The notes beneath the pieces are model-generated. The model was not told the DNA's origin, searched no databases, and saw only the letters and a list, made by a program, of their open reading frames with translations. From CAILZL01 sp963791615 (lineage in GTDB: Bacteria; Pseudomonadota; Gammaproteobacteria; Steroidobacterales; Steroidobacteraceae), in the NCBI GenBank assembly GCA_963791615.1, contig CAWBTE010000006.1, positions 1,662,926-1,726,925 of the forward strand: DNA of 64,000 nt, written 5' to 3'. This document shows positions 10,169 to 18,799 of the stretch, piece after piece. Every line of letters starts with the position of its first letter. Position 1 is the first letter of the stretch. The translations under genes and the position numbers were made by a program.

Positions 10169-11858
10169 ATGTCCGAAGAAAGCGAGCAGATGCAGCGGAG
10201 CCGGGCCGACGCCATCGTCGTCGGGGCCGGCCTCGCCGGCCTCGTCGCGACCGCGGAGCTGGCGGCCGCCGGGCGGCGCGTGATCCTCGTCGACCAGGAG
10301 CCGGAGCAGTCGCTCGGCGGCCAGGCGTTCTGGTCGTTCGGCGGCCTGTTCCTCGTCGACAGCCCGGAGCAACGCCGGCTGAGGATCAGGGACTCGCGCG
10401 AGCTCGCCTGGCAGGACTGGCTGGGCACGGCCGGGTTCGACCGGCCCGAGGACGAGTGGCCGCGCCGCTGGGCGGAGGCCTACGTCGACTGGGCGGCCGG
10501 CGAGAAGCGATCGTGGCTGCACGCGAAGGGCATCCGCTTCCTGCCGAACGTCGGCTGGGCCGAGCGCGGCGGCCAGCTCGCCAACGGGCCGGGCAACTCG
10601 GTGCCCCGCTTCCACGTCACCTGGGGAACGGGGCCGGGCCTGATCGAGCCGTTCGTCGCACTCGTCCGCGAGGCGCAGCGCAACGGCCTCGTCGAGCTGC
10701 GCTGCCGTCACCGCGTCGACCGGCTGACCGTGACGAACGGAGCGGTCGACGGCGTCGCCGGAGTCGTGCTCGCGCCCGACGCGTGCGACCGCGGCCGCTC
10801 CAGCTCGAGGGAGGTGGTCGGTGAGTTCGAGCTCGCGGCCGGCGCGGTGATCGTCAGCTCGGGCGGGATCGGCGGCAACCAGGAGCTCGTCCGCCGCAGC
10901 TGGCCCGAGCGCCTCGGCAAGGCACCGACGCGCATGCTCTCCGGCGTCCCCGCCCACGTCGACGGGCGCATGATCGAGATCGCACAGGCCGCCGGCGCGA
11001 ACGTGATCAACCCGGACCGGATGTGGCACTACACGGAGGGGATCGAGAACTGGGATCCGATCTGGCCGCGGCACGGCATCCGCATCCTCCCCGGCCCCTC
11101 GTCGCTCTGGCTCGACGCCACGGGAAGGCGGCTGCCGCCGCCGTTCTTCCCCGGCTTCGACACGCTCGGCACGCTGCAGCACATCATGGGGACCGGCCAC
11201 GAGCACACGTGGTTCGTGCTCACGCAGAAGATCATCGAGAAGGAGTTCGCGCTCTCGGGCTCGGAGCAGAACCCGGACATCACGAGCAAGTCGGTCCGCG
11301 AGGTGCTGAAGGCTCGCCTGGCCAAGGGCGCCCCGGCGCCGGTCGAGGCGTTCAAGCGCCACGGAGCGGACTTCGTCGTCGAGAGCGATCTCCGCGCCCT
11401 CGTCGACGGCATGAACGCCCTGACGGAGCAGCCGCTCCTGCGCCTTCGAGCAGGTCGAGCGCGAGGTGCTCGCCCGCGACCGCGAGGTGGCGAACGCCTA
11501 CTCCAAGGACATGCAGATGGTCGCCGTGCGTGGGGCCCGCGCGTACCTCGCCGACCGCATCACGCGCGTCGCTGCGCCGCACCGCCTGCTCGACCCGAAG
11601 GCCGGGCCGCTGATCGCGGTACGCCTCCACCTGCTCACGCGCAAGACGCTCGGCGGCCTGCAGACGGACCTCTCGAGCCGCGTTCTCACCGCTGACGGCA
11701 GCCCGCTCCCCGGTCTCTTCGCGGCGGGAGAGGCAGCCGGCTTCGGCGGTGGCGGCATGCACGGGTACCGCTCCCTGGAAGGAACGTTCCTCGGCGGCTG
11801 CCTGTTCTCCGGTCGCAGCGCGGGCCGCGCAGCCGCCGAGATGAGGCTCTCCGGGTAG
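10169..11858 (+). CDS. FAD-binding dehydrogenase, 3-ketosteroid-dehydrogenase-like
   Basis: About 563 residues. The dinucleotide fold is at the start (VVGAGLAGLVATAELAAAG, then VDQE). The C-terminal FAD segment GLFAAGEAAGFGGGGMHGYR plus SLEGTFLGGCLFSGRSAG is typical of the KSTD/fumarate-reductase-like flavoprotein superfamily. Members oxidise steroid rings or other alkanes; the substrate here is unknown. One extra base near 11447 shifts the frame, between LTEQPLL and FEQVEREVLARDREV. An IclR regulator follows 33 bases downstream and may control it. Confidence 0.8.
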
Positions 11859-11891
11859 GGCCGTCCGCGCCGCGAAGTGCAGAATGCAGCG

Positions 11892-12645
11892 ATGAGCGCC
11901 GCCGGCCAGAGCCCACCCGGTCGACAGGCGCTCGTCCGCAACGAGTCCCTCCGCCGTGGCCTGCTCGTGCTGCGTGCGCTCGCGGGGGCCGGCGCGCCGA
12001 TCACCGCCGCCGAGCTGGCCCGGCAGACGGGGATCCCGGGACCGACGGTCGCGCGGCTCCTCGTCACGCTCGAGGACGAGGGGATGGCGGCGCGCGACGC
12101 CGGTGGCGGCTGGCGGCCGGGAGCGGGAATCGCAGAGCTCGCGGGGGCCGCCGGCGAGCTCGCCACGCTCGTCGCCGGGGCCGGCACGGTGCTGCGGACG
12201 CTCGCGAACAAGACGGGCGAGACGGCACTTCTCAGCCGCGTTCTCCTCCCCGACGTCTCGGAGGTGCTGGTGCAGGAGGACGCCGACCGGTTGCTCGGCG
12301 CGACCGACTGGGTCGGGCGGACGTTCGACGCCCACCGCTCTGTCGCCGGCTGGGTCGTGGCGGCCGAGCTCGACGACGACGACGTCGCAGAGATGGGTGC
12401 GCGAGGACCCCGAGACGCGCGAGCGCTGGGTGGCCGATGTCGCCGAGACGAGATCGCGGGGCTACGCCGTCGACGTCGGCGGCCTGGAAGCGGGCCTGAC
12501 CTCGATCGCAGTTGTCGTGCCGGGCGGCCTCGGGCTGGCGGTCGGGATGGCCGGGCCCTCGGCGCGACTGACACCGAAGCGCGCGGCAACGATGATCCCA
12601 CGACTCCGGAAGGCGGCCGCTGCGCTCGTGATGCTCACTGAATGA
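11892..12645 (+). CDS. IclR-family transcriptional regulator
   Basis: The N-terminal winged helix reads RRGLLVLRALAGAGAPITAA, then ELARQTGIPGPTVARLL. The C-terminal half is an IclR effector domain (HRSVAGWVVAAELDDDDVAEM, then VREDPETRERWVADV). One extra G near 12393 shifts the frame. ATG 11892 is chosen; GTG 11877 is possible. The gene end overlaps an inverted repeat that also lies just before the cysteine dioxygenase gene, so it may regulate itself, that gene or the flavoprotein upstream. Confidence 0.8.
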
Positions 12646-12660
12646 CTTGCATGTCATTCA
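12639..12660. promoter_or_regulatory. Inverted repeat, candidate IclR operator
   Basis: TGAATGAC and GTCATTCA are exact inverted arms around TTGCAT. The element covers the stop codon of the IclR gene and ends 10 bases before the TAGAGT promoter element of the cysteine dioxygenase gene. This is where a -35-region repressor or activator site would sit. Confidence 0.55.
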
Positions 12661-12669
12661 TCTAGTGAG

Positions 12670-12675
12670 TAGAGT
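12670..12675 (+). promoter_or_regulatory. TAGAGT -10 element, leaderless start
   Basis: TAGAGT is followed by six bases and ATG 12682. Transcription would therefore begin at or next to the start codon. There is no ribosome-binding purine run. Confidence 0.55.
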
Positions 12676-12681
12676 GCGCGC

Positions 12682-13242
12682 ATGGCCATCATCGAACGAG
12701 AGCCACGGATCCCTGCGGAGGCCCTCCTCCAGGGCGCTGCAGACACGATCGAGAGCCTCGTCCCGGATCACGACCGGGTTCTGACGCCCGCCGAGTGCGA
12801 GCGGATCGCTGTCGAGATCGCCGGGCGCGGGCTCTGGGAAGGCGTCGAGCTGACGCCGACCGAGTCGCACACGCGGGCCTACGCCCTCCTCTACGAGGAC
12901 GAGCGGATGGAGATGTGGCTCCTCTCCTGGCTGCCCCATCACTCCACGGGCTTTCACGATCACGGTGAGTCCAACGTCGGCTTCTGCGTCGCGCAGGGGA
13001 CGATCGTCGAGCAGCAGCTGCGCTTTGCGGGGCCGCCCTGCGAGCTGAGGCTCGAGGCCGGCGACACCCGCGCGGCCGGCAGCGACTACATCCACTGCCT
13101 GGAGTGGGAGTCCGGCTCCCCGGCGCTCTCCGTGCACGTCTACTCCCCACCGCTCACGGTCGTCGGCCAGTACCGCTACGACGACGACGGCGTCCTGCGT
13201 CGCGAGACCCAGCCGGGCCGCGACGAGCTCACCAAGGACTGA
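12682..13242 (+). CDS. Cysteine dioxygenase family protein (cupin)
   Basis: Intact 186 residues. The iron-binding HxH lies in LPHHSTGFHDHGESNVGF, followed by strands and the third His in SDYIHCLEWE. Family enzymes oxidise cysteine or another thiol acid (mercaptopropionate) to the sulfinate. Which thiol is used cannot be told from the sequence. The IclR gene is directly upstream, with a palindrome between them. Confidence 0.8.
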   Translation: MAIIEREPRIPAEALLQGAADTIESLVPDHDRVLTPAECERIAVEIAGRGLWEGVELTPTESHTRAYALLYEDERMEMWLLSWLPHHSTGFHDHGESNVGFCVAQGTIVEQQLRFAGPPCELRLEAGDTRAAGSDYIHCLEWESGSPALSVHVYSPPLTVVGQYRYDDDGVLRRETQPGRDELTKD

Positions 13243-13311
13243 GCCTCACCCCTCCCGTCGGGGCGATCAACGGGATCGACCGATCGGGCGGCCCGCGCTG
13301 CAGCCGTGAGC

Positions 13312-13335
13312 AGACGCCGCAGCCGCAGGGCGTCT
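13312..13335. terminator. Possible hairpin between convergent genes
   Basis: AGACGCC and GGCGTCT pair around a ten-base loop, between the end of the dioxygenase gene and the end of the leftward cyclic-nucleotide-binding gene. It is short, without a U tract, so only a weak candidate. Confidence 0.35.
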
Positions 13336-13766
13336 CAGACGGCCGAGTCGGCGGCGTACTCGGCCAGGCGCTCGGCGAGCGCCTGCATCACCTTCCGCTC
13401 GATGCTCCGGTTCTCGTCGAGCACGCGCCGGAAGTCGCCGCGCATCAGGATCAGGCAGCGAACCGGTGTCGCGGCCCGCACGGTCGCGGTGCGCCTCGCC
13501 TCGGTGAGCAGCGCGATCTCGCCGACGAAGTCCCCTGCTCCCCGGGTCGCGATCTGCTTGCCGCCGCGCGTCACGTCCACCGTGCCCTCGACGAGCACGA
13601 AGAACTCCCGCCCGAGCGTGTCCTCCTTGCAGAGCACCGTGCCCGCAGGAACCTGGAGATCGTCGGTCACGCGTACGAGCTCGAGCAGCTCCTTCTTCGA
13701 CAGCCCCTCGAAGAGCGGCGCTCCTCGGAGCGCGTCGGCCTTCTTGCTCTGGGTCAGCCCGCGCAC
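13335..13766 (-). CDS. Stand-alone cyclic-nucleotide-binding domain protein
   Basis: Intact, 143 residues, consisting of essentially one cNMP-binding domain: LRGAPLFEGLSKKELLELV, then VLCKEDTLGREFFVLVEGTV. The phosphate-binding cassette reads GEIALLTEARRTATVRA, with the Glu and Arg needed to hold cAMP or cGMP. No helix-turn-helix follows, so it is not a CRP transcription factor. GTG 13766 is preceded by TAGACT and seven bases. It diverges from an adenylate cyclase gene starting 48 bases away, so it is probably that enzyme's effector. Confidence 0.85.
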   Translation of the reverse strand: MRGLTQSKKADALRGAPLFEGLSKKELLELVRVTDDLQVPAGTVLCKEDTLGREFFVLVEGTVDVTRGGKQIATRGAGDFVGEIALLTEARRTATVRAATPVRCLILMRGDFRRVLDENRSIERKVMQALAERLAEYAADSAV

Positions 13767-13773
13767 GTGGGCA

Positions 13774-13779
13774 AGTCTA
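13774..13779 (-). promoter_or_regulatory. TAGACT -10 element, leaderless start
   Basis: On the minus strand TAGACT is followed by seven bases and GTG 13766. It lies in the 48-base gap shared with the divergent cyclase gene. Confidence 0.5.
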
Positions 13780-13814
13780 CAACGGCGCCGGGCCGCAACT
13801 GCGAAACTGCCCTC

Positions 13815-15149
13815 GTGCCAGCGGAGACGAAGTATGCGAAGAGCGGCGACCTCAACATCGCCTACCAGGTGCTCGGCGACGGGCCGATCGACTTCGTCTT
13901 CACGCCCGGCTACATGTCGCACCTCGAGCAGAACCAGTGGTGGCCGCCGTACAGGAGCTTCCTGGAGCGGGCCGCCGCGTTCTCGCGCTTCATCGTGTTC
14001 GACCGGCGCGGGACCGGGCTCTCGGACCGCATCCTCACGCTCGGCTCCTTCGAGGAGATGATGGACGACATTCGCGCCGTGATGGACGCGGTGGGCTCGG
14101 AGCGGGCCGCGCTGCTCGGCGGCGCGGAAGGAGGGCCGATCTGCGCGCTGTTCGCCGCCACGTTCCCGGAGCGGACGTCGGCGCTCGTCCTCGTCGGGTC
14201 GTACGCGCGGCGGACGTGGGCGCCCGACTACCCCTGGGGGCTCGACGAGGAGACGCAGCAGCGGATTCTCCTCGGGTACGAGAAGAACTGGGGGCAGAAG
14301 GACTTCGGCCTCAGCTCCCTGGCGCCGTCTGCGGTCGGCGACGAGCGATTTGCGGAGTGGTACGCGCAGGCATGCCGTTTCGGGGGGACTCCCTCGTCCG
14401 CGCTCGCGTGGTTCAAGGTCACGATGGAGATCGACGTCCGCGACGTCCTGCCCGCGATCCGCGTGCCGACGCTCGTGATCCAGCTGGCGGGCGACCGGGT
14501 GATCCCGGTCGAGTCCGGCCGCTACCTCGCAGCGCACATCCCGAACGCGAAGTACGTCGTGCTGGAGGGCATCGACCACCTTCCGGTCACCGCGGGCGCC
14601 GAGGCCGTCGTCGACGAGATCGAGGAGTTCCTCACGGGGTCGCGCAGCACCCGGGAGCCGGACCGCGTGCTCGCGACCGTGCTCTTCACCGACATCGTCG
14701 GCTCCACCGAGCGCGCCGCCGAGCTCGGCGACCGGGACTGGACGGCGCTCCTGAGCGAGCACCATGCCATCGTCCGCGAGCAGCTGGAGCGGTTTCGCGG
14801 CAAGGAGATCCGGATCTCCGGCGACGGCTTCCTGGCGACGTTCGACGGCCCTGCCCGCGCGGTCCGGTGCGCGTGCGCGATTCGCGATGCGGTGCACGGG
14901 ATCGGCCTCGAGATCCGCGCCGGGCTCCACACGGGCGAGATCGAGCTCGCCGAGACGGGAGTCGAGGGCATCGCCGTCCACCTCGGCGCCCGGATCTCGG
15001 CGCTCGCGGGGGCGAACGAGGTGCTCGTCTCGAGCACCGTCAAGGACCTCGTCGTCGGCTCGGGGATCGAATTCAGCGAGCGGGGGACGCACGAGCTCAA
15101 GGGCGTGCCGGGTGAATGGCACGTCCACCTCGTCACCGCGGCCGGCTGA
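13815..15149 (+). CDS. Alpha/beta-hydrolase-fold sensor fused to class III adenylate cyclase
   Basis: Intact, 444 residues. Residues 1-275 are an alpha/beta hydrolase fold, and 285-444 a class III nucleotide cyclase with the metal Asp in VLFTDIVGST and in ISGDGFLATFDG, plus the Arg segment VHLGARISALAG. The nucleophile elbow reads LLGGAEGGP, so the usual Ser is Ala at residue 104 (codon GCG 14124-14126), while the acid (LAGDRVIPV) and His (GIDHLPV) remain. The domain probably binds a ligand without cleaving it. The expected product is cAMP. GTG 13815 gives the familiar N-terminus ETKYAKSGDLNIAYQ. Confidence 0.88.
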   Translation: MPAETKYAKSGDLNIAYQVLGDGPIDFVFTPGYMSHLEQNQWWPPYRSFLERAAAFSRFIVFDRRGTGLSDRILTLGSFEEMMDDIRAVMDAVGSERAALLGGAEGGPICALFAATFPERTSALVLVGSYARRTWAPDYPWGLDEETQQRILLGYEKNWGQKDFGLSSLAPSAVGDERFAEWYAQACRFGGTPSSALAWFKVTMEIDVRDVLPAIRVPTLVIQLAGDRVIPVESGRYLAAHIPNAKYVVLEGIDHLPVTAGAEAVVDEIEEFLTGSRSTREPDRVLATVLFTDIVGSTERAAELGDRDWTALLSEHHAIVREQLERFRGKEIRISGDGFLATFDGPARAVRCACAIRDAVHGIGLEIRAGLHTGEIELAETGVEGIAVHLGARISALAGANEVLVSSTVKDLVVGSGIEFSERGTHELKGVPGEWHVHLVTAAG

Positions 15150-15203
15150 GCCTGCACTGCGCGAGACCGGGTCAGAGGCTGAATCCCCTGACCGGCGATC
15201 AGC

Positions 15204-16355
15204 TCAGCTGCCGAACCAGCGCTGCAGGTGCTCGGTCTCGAAGGCGGCCTTCTCGGCCGCGTACAGCTGCTCGGCCCGGCGATCGTGACGACGGGCTCGG
15301 GCTCTGCGTACCAGTTCCCTTCGACGAGGGCGGCGGAGCCTCCGCCGATCTCGACCGGGCAGAAGCCGCTGCCGTCGAACGGGGCCGGCGGCTCGTCGCC
15401 CTGGAGCTCGGCCGCGATCGCGCGGGCGACGCGGAGTCCCTGCAGCTCGGCCATCACGCCTGCCTTCGGGAGCGGCAATCCGTTCGAGAGCGGGATCAGG
15501 TTCACGTCGCCGACCGCGTAGACGCCCGCGTGGGCGGTCGCGAGCGTGCCCGGATCGACGCCGATCCAGCCGTGACCCGGCGGTCGAGCCCGCTGTCGCT
15601 GACGACTGCGGCGGCCGGTGCGGCGGCACCGCGATCAGCAGGTCGAACGGCTCCTCGCCACCGTCGGCGAGCACGACGCGCCCGGCCTCGACGCGCTCGG
15701 CCTTCGCACCGATGCGCTGCGAGATGCCTCGCTCGGCCAGCTGCCCGGCCATCCACTCGGAGCCGGCCCAGCCTGCGTTCGGCATCAGCATCGGCTGCAG
15801 CGTGACGACGGCGAGCTCGGTGCGGTCGCGCAGGCCGCGCGGCCGCAGGTGCTCGTCGAGGTGGAAGGCGCACTCGTACGGGGCCGGCGGGCACGGGTAC
15901 GGGGCGCCGGCGATCAGGATCAGCAGCCGGCCGCCGTCGAAGCGTGCGAGCGCCTCGGCCGCCGCGGGCACGCCGGCGAAGCCCCAGACGTCGTTCCCGT
16001 GCTCGGTGAGCCCCGGCACGAGATCGGGCCGGGAGACCGCGCCGAGCGCGATCACGAGATGGTCGCCCTCGAGCCGGCCGCCGCTCGTCTCGGCCGACCG
16101 AGAGGCAGGATCGATCGAGAGGATCTCCTCCTGGACGACGCGGATCCCGTGCCGGTCGAGCAGCGAGCGGTTGCGGCTGCCCTCCGCGATCGTGCCGTGG
16201 CCGACGAGCTCCCACAGCTTGCGGAGCCCCATCGTGAACGCGGGCTTGCGGTCGACGAGCACGACCTCGTGGTCGTCGCCGAGCAGCCGCTTCAGCTCGA
16301 CCGAGGCAGCGATACCGCCGAAGCCGCCTCCGAGGACGAGCGTGCGCCTGCTCAT
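15204..16355 (-). CDS. FAD-dependent oxidoreductase, NDH-2/sulfide-quinone-reductase-like
   Basis: It begins with the FAD-binding fold RTLVLGGGFGGIAASVELKR, followed by VVLVDRKPAFTMG. The C-terminal second FAD contact is VYAVGDVNLIPLSNGLPLP, with KAGVMAELQG. Family members pass electrons from NADH or sulfide to quinone. A Cys pair PYPCPPAPYECAF is visible, but redox use is uncertain. A frame change near 15595 splits it. Its ATG overlaps the stop of the monooxygenase-like gene (ATGA), so they form a translationally coupled pair. Confidence 0.8.
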   Translation of the reverse strand: MSRRTLVLGGGFGGIAASVELKRLLGDDHEVVLVDRKPAFTMGLRKLWELVGHGTIAEGSRNRSLLDRHGIRVVQEEILSIDPASRSAETSGGRLEGDHLVIALGAVSRPDLVPGLTEHGNDVWGFAGVPAAAEALARFDGGRLLILIAGAPYPCPPAPYECAFHLDEHLRPRGLRDRTELAVVTLQPMLMPNAGWAGSEWMAGQLAERGISQRIGAKAERVEAGRVVLADGGEEPFDLLIAVPPHRPPQSSATAGSTAGSRLDRRRSGHARDRPRGRLRGRRREPDPALERIAAPEGRRDGRAAGTPRRPRDRGRAPGRRAAGPVRRQRLLPGRDRRRLRRPRRRELVRRARARRHDRRAEQLYAAEKAAFETEHLQRWFGS

Positions 16356-16672
16356 GCGATCCGGCCGTCACGCGCGCGACCACTTCGGTCTCGGTCGGCG
16401 CGAACCTGTCGACGTACTGCTGCACCCGGCTCATTCGCTCCTTGAACTCGGGGTGCGCCTTCCAGGCCTTGATCGCCTCGAGGCTCTCCCACGGGAGAAA
16501 GCTGACGAACCGGTCGGGATCCCGGAGGTCGCGGACGAGCACTGCCTCGCCGGCCGCACCCGGCATGCGCCACGGCCCAGCCGGAGAACTCCTGCCAGGC
16601 CTCGAGGAACGGCTCCTCCTGGCCGGCGTGCGGCAGCCAGGAGCCGGTGGAGTAGAAGGCCGGGCCGCTCAC
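16352..16672 (-). CDS. Antibiotic-biosynthesis-monooxygenase-like (ABM) protein
   Basis: Small ferredoxin-like-fold protein. It reads AFYSTGSWLPHAGQEEPFLE, AWQEFSGWAVAHAG, then after a shift near 16560 AVLVRDLRDPDRFVSFLPW and SLEAIKAWKAHPEFKERM. The His/Trp pattern fits ABM-domain proteins, which include quinol monooxygenases and heme-degrading enzymes. The stop TGA overlaps the ATG of the flavoprotein gene, suggesting a quinone- or redox-linked role. GTG 16672 is the likely start; a second shift near the end is needed to reach the stop at 16352. Confidence 0.65.
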   Translation of the reverse strand: MSGPAFYSTGSWLPHAGQEEPFLEAWQEFSGWAVAHAGCGRRGSARPRPPGSRPVRQLSPVGEPRGDQGLEGAPRVQGANEPGAAVRRQVRADRDRSGRARDGRIA

Positions 16673-16721
16673 GACGCCAAGTATGACCACGCGAACGGGC
16701 CTGGACAACCCGGCCTCGAGG

Positions 16722-18709
16722 CTAGCGCGACGGCGCGACCTGGGGAGGGCTCTGCGGGAACGCGACCCAGCCGTTGTCGGCGAAGCTCGCGAGGCCTGTC
16801 GCCTCGACGCCACCGTCCGAGACGGTGTAGAGCGAGCCGCGGACGACGAGCGAGCGGCGAATCGGGATCCCTCCGCTCCGGACTCCCGACGGAACGCCGG
16901 GCTCCCCGGTGTGCGTGACGCGTCCCACCTCGTCGATGCCGCTGCGCCCGACGCGGAACCCGATCGCTCCGGCGAACGGCTTGTCGGCGTACGCCTGCAC
17001 CGGCAACACTGCGAGCCGCGTGGGCCCCCACCAGAGGAACGCGTGGTGGTCGCTCTCGGCCTCCGACCAGGAAGATCCGAGCGCCTGCGCCTGGATTCGC
17101 ACCGGGTGACGCAGGTCCGAGACGTCGAACAGCGAGAGCTGCATGCCGAGCACGCGTCCCTCTTCCGAGATGTCCCGGCCGATCCCGAGCAGCAGGTCGT
17201 CGCCGACGGGGTGGAGGTAGGCCGAGTAGCCGAGGAGCTTCAACTCGCCGAGCACCCTCGGCCGCGCCGGCGTCGAGAGGTCGAGGGTGTAGAGCGGGTC
17301 GACCTGCCGGAAGGTGACGACGTAGCCGGTGTCGCCGATGAAGCGGACGGCATAGACGCGCTCGCCCTCGCCGAGCCCTCCCACCTGGCCGACCTTGACG
17401 AGAGCCCCGCCTTGCTCGCGCAATGTCGTGACGAGGCTCGCGCTCTGCTCGCGTGGGCCGGGATTCCACCACGTCGGCTCTTCGGTGCTGGCGACGCGGA
17501 GGACGCCCTTGTACTCCGACAGCGACCACTGGCTCATGAGGTAGCCCGGGACTGTGCCGCTGCCGCGGTAGTGCGTCGATTTCGGGTCGGAGACGTCGAA
17601 CTTGTGGATCGTGGTCGTCATCTTCGGCGGGTCGGCGTCGCCGGCCGCGACCGGCTGCGCGAACCAGCGCTGGGTTGCGACGTAGAGGCTCTCCTGCGAC
17701 CCGTAGACGGTCTGGCCGCCGGCGAGCACGGAGCTCGAGTCGACCAGTGCGAGCCCCTTGTCGAGGTCGATGGTGAGGACCGTGAGCAGGCCGAGCCCCG
17801 AGTACACGACCGGTCGGCGCACGTCCCGGCAGTTGACGAGGGAGCGCTTCGCCAGCGTCTCGCCGCGCCGGCCCTTCACTGCGTACGACGGCAACCAGCT
17901 CGTGATGCGAGATGACCGAACGACGGCGCGGTTCTTTGCGAGCGCCGCGGCGGCCGCCGCGGGCGTCGTCTCGTCGGGAGCCACGAACGGGAGCCGCTGC
18001 GGCATCGAGGAGGCGGTCACCACTCTCGCAACCGACCCGACGAGCCGGGCGGTCACGTAGTCGGCGTCGAGCACCATGCTGCGGACGATCCGTAGCTCCG
18101 AGGGGTTTCGCACGTCGATCTCGATCAGGCTCGACTGTGGGGCGGAGAACGGCAGCGACCGCGTCGCACCGGCCTGCGGTGGCACGTCGACGGCAACACG
18201 CCCGCCGTGCGAGAGAACGAGGAGGCGGTTGCCGTGGAGCAGCAGCTCATAGCCGTAACCCGCGGGTAGCTGCAACGAGCCTGCAAGCTTCGGCCGGAGC
18301 CCACGGACGTCGACGGCGAAGAGCCGGTCGGAGCGGACGGCGAAGAGATGCGAGCCGTCGGACTTGACGATGTCGGGCTCGTCGACGCCCTCCTCCTGCA
18401 CGTTCGTGGTCGAGTAGTCCACACCCGCCGAGCCGGACGACTTCGCGTCGCCCGCTGCCGGCGCTCCGACCGTCTGAGCGTCGCCTACCCCGCCGGTCGA
18501 GCCGCCGAGCCCCCACGACCCGACGAGCGGCAGCGCGTGCTGCTTCGCGTAGCTCAGGAGCCGCGGGCACGTCCCGAAGGACTGGAGCCGCGCCCCGATT
18601 CCCTGCGCGCGGCCGTGGCGCTCGCCTCGGCTGAGCGAGCTCCGGTTGCGGCGACCAGCGCCGACAACAGGGCCGCGGCGAGGACGAGCAGGACGGTGTG
18701 CATTCTCAT
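16722..18709 (-). CDS. Secreted protein with C-terminal beta-propeller domain
   Basis: Signal peptide MHTVLLVLAAALLSALVAA. After a frame change near 18560 comes the hallmark of the Beta_propel family, TNVQEEGVDEPDIVKSDG, followed by long propeller text such as RVYAVRFIGDTGYVVTFRQ and DPLYTLDLSTPARPRVLGE. About 660 residues, and mostly intact from 18425 to the stop. These proteins are secreted or surface bound, and their function is not known. It lies just downstream of an acyl-CoA synthetase on the same strand, 90 bases apart, probably without functional link. Confidence 0.8.
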
Positions 18710-18799
18710 GGCACCCCTGATACGCCGCCGGTCGGGCAAGACGTCACACCTCCTCTGCCGAGAGGGATGCTACCCGCCGGAAGAGCGGCCCGAAGTCCT

